A stretch of DNA of 21,949 nucleotides from Spirochaetaceae bacterium (lineage in GTDB: Bacteria; Spirochaetota; Spirochaetia; SZUA-6; Fen-1364), in contig PLNO01000076.1 of assembly GCA_003141795.1 (NCBI GenBank), positions 34,088-56,036 of the forward strand, read 5' to 3'. Within the stretch, counting starts at the first letter, position 1. Every line of letters begins with the position of its first letter. Below are positions 21,206 to 21,949 of this stretch, piece after piece. The notes under the pieces are model-generated. The model had not been told where the DNA came from. It searched no databases and worked only from the letters and a program-made list of their open reading frames with translations. Both the position numbers and the translations under genes were made by a program.

Positions 21206-21949
21206 ACCGGCTTCTTCCGCGCGAATGTTTTATTGAGCCGCTTGCGCAACGGCGTAAAATCCGTGACCGTGATGAAGACCGCGACGAGGATGATGATGCC
21301 CTGGAGGGCAAACTGGAAGTAGTCCTGAAGACCCAGGTAGATCATCGTGATGCTGAGAAGATAGACGAGAAGGGCACCGAACACCGCACCGAGCAGCTTC
21401 CCGGAACCTCCGATGATGCTCACGCCCCCGACCACTGCCGCGGCGATGAATATCATCTCCCGGCCCTGAAAAACTGACGGCATGAGCCTGTTGGCGGTCG
21501 TCGCCTTGAGGATGCCCGCGATGCCCAGGAGAAGCCCTTCGACGAGGAAGACCTTCAGCACGGTCCTGTCCGGGTTGATCCCCGCATAGATCGCGGCTTG
21601 ACGGTTGCCTCCCACCGCATAGAGCGCCTTGCCGAACTTCGTGTACTTCACGAACCAGATGCACGCGGCCGACACCGCGATGGCTATCACGAAGATGTAG
21701 GGAACCACGCCGAAAAAGCGGCCCTGGCCCAGGAAGGTGAAGGAGTCGCTCAGGTTGAGCACCCAACCGGCATTGGGAAGGAAGGTGACATAGAATCCGA
21801 TGTGGACCATGTTCATGGCGAGGGTCACCACGATCGACGGCACTTTGAATGTGACGCTGATCCAGCCGTTGAGTCCGGCGAGCAGCATGCCGGTGAGAAT
21901 GCCCGCGGGGATGAATACGTAGAAGGGAAAACCCGCCTTCGCGAGCACG
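21202..21949 (-). CDS. Sugar ABC transporter permease, RbsC/RhaP type (partial)
   Basis: The last 248 residues of a second RbsC-family permease are present; the 5' end lies beyond the window, so the GTG at 21948 is not its real start. Visible hallmarks are the helix LNGWISVTFKVPSIVVTLAM, the coupling region YTKFGKALYAVGGNRQAAIY with AGINPDR, and VVGGVSIIGGSGKLLGAVFG near the end. It forms a heterodimer with the downstream permease in the inner membrane. The 4-bp ATGA overlap with that gene shows operon structure. The ATPase and binding-protein genes are expected just outside the window, on the upstream side. Confidence 0.9.
   Translation of the reverse strand, partial: VLAKAGFPFYVFIPAGILTGMLLAGLNGWISVTFKVPSIVVTLAMNMVHIGFYVTFLPNAGWVLNLSDSFTFLGQGRFFGVVPYIFVIAIAVSAACIWFVKYTKFGKALYAVGGNRQAAIYAGINPDRTVLKVFLVEGLLLGIAGILKATTANRLMPSVFQGREMIFIAAAVVGGVSIIGGSGKLLGAVFGALLVYLLSITMIYLGLQDYFQFALQGIIILVAVFITVTDFTPLRKRLNKTFARKKPV

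Overview
The window is GC-rich DNA from a Gram-negative-type bacterium. It carries exported polysaccharide enzymes with signal peptides, a classical two-TM chemotaxis receptor with a sigma-54-type promoter, a periplasmic-type sugar ABC importer and E. coli-like sigma-70 promoters. Nothing seen fixes the phylum. A proteobacterial or desulfobacterial-type host is a reasonable guess and no more. No rRNA, tRNA, CRISPR array, transposase or phage gene is visible.

Left part (1-5050) has an accessory, eroded look. A methyltransferase fragment is followed by a membrane-embedded M28 peptidase, a complete hicB behind a decayed hicA, a COG3440-type HNH nuclease, about 500 bp of gene-free but hairpin-rich DNA, a three-histidine-box fatty acid desaturase and the 3' end of an hsp20 gene. 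Middle part (5056-14875): an NSS-family sodium:solute symporter and an MCP on the minus strand, then a two-gene minus-strand operon for exported enzymes (an (alpha/alpha)6-barrel protein and a NodB-type deacetylase). A GNAT fragment, an SDR oxidoreductase of the mannonate/fructuronate type, a beta-class carbonic anhydrase and an unusual cNMP-fold protein with a histone H1-like tail follow.

Right part (14888-21949): a protein joining a PfkB kinase to a Qng1/DUF2419-like glycosylase domain with an EndoIII-like four-cysteine tail; a secreted protein of unknown function; a 280-bp plus-strand segment with a promoter, several hairpins and intrinsic terminators that looks like one or two small structured RNAs; a 5'-truncated PrsW-type protease; and the end of a rhamnose-type sugar uptake operon (two RbsC-family permeases and L-rhamnose mutarotase) converging on an AraC regulator whose promoter predicts a leaderless mRNA.

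Two items stand out. The kinase-glycosylase fusion has a logical chemistry: phosphorylate a nucleoside, then release its base, as expected for queuosine or 7-deazaguanine salvage. The structured RNA locus at 17517-17833 matches no RNA family I recognise. A third pattern is the number of gene remnants (methyltransferase, hicA, hsp20, GNAT, prsW and one unnamed), all lying at the borders of intact genes.
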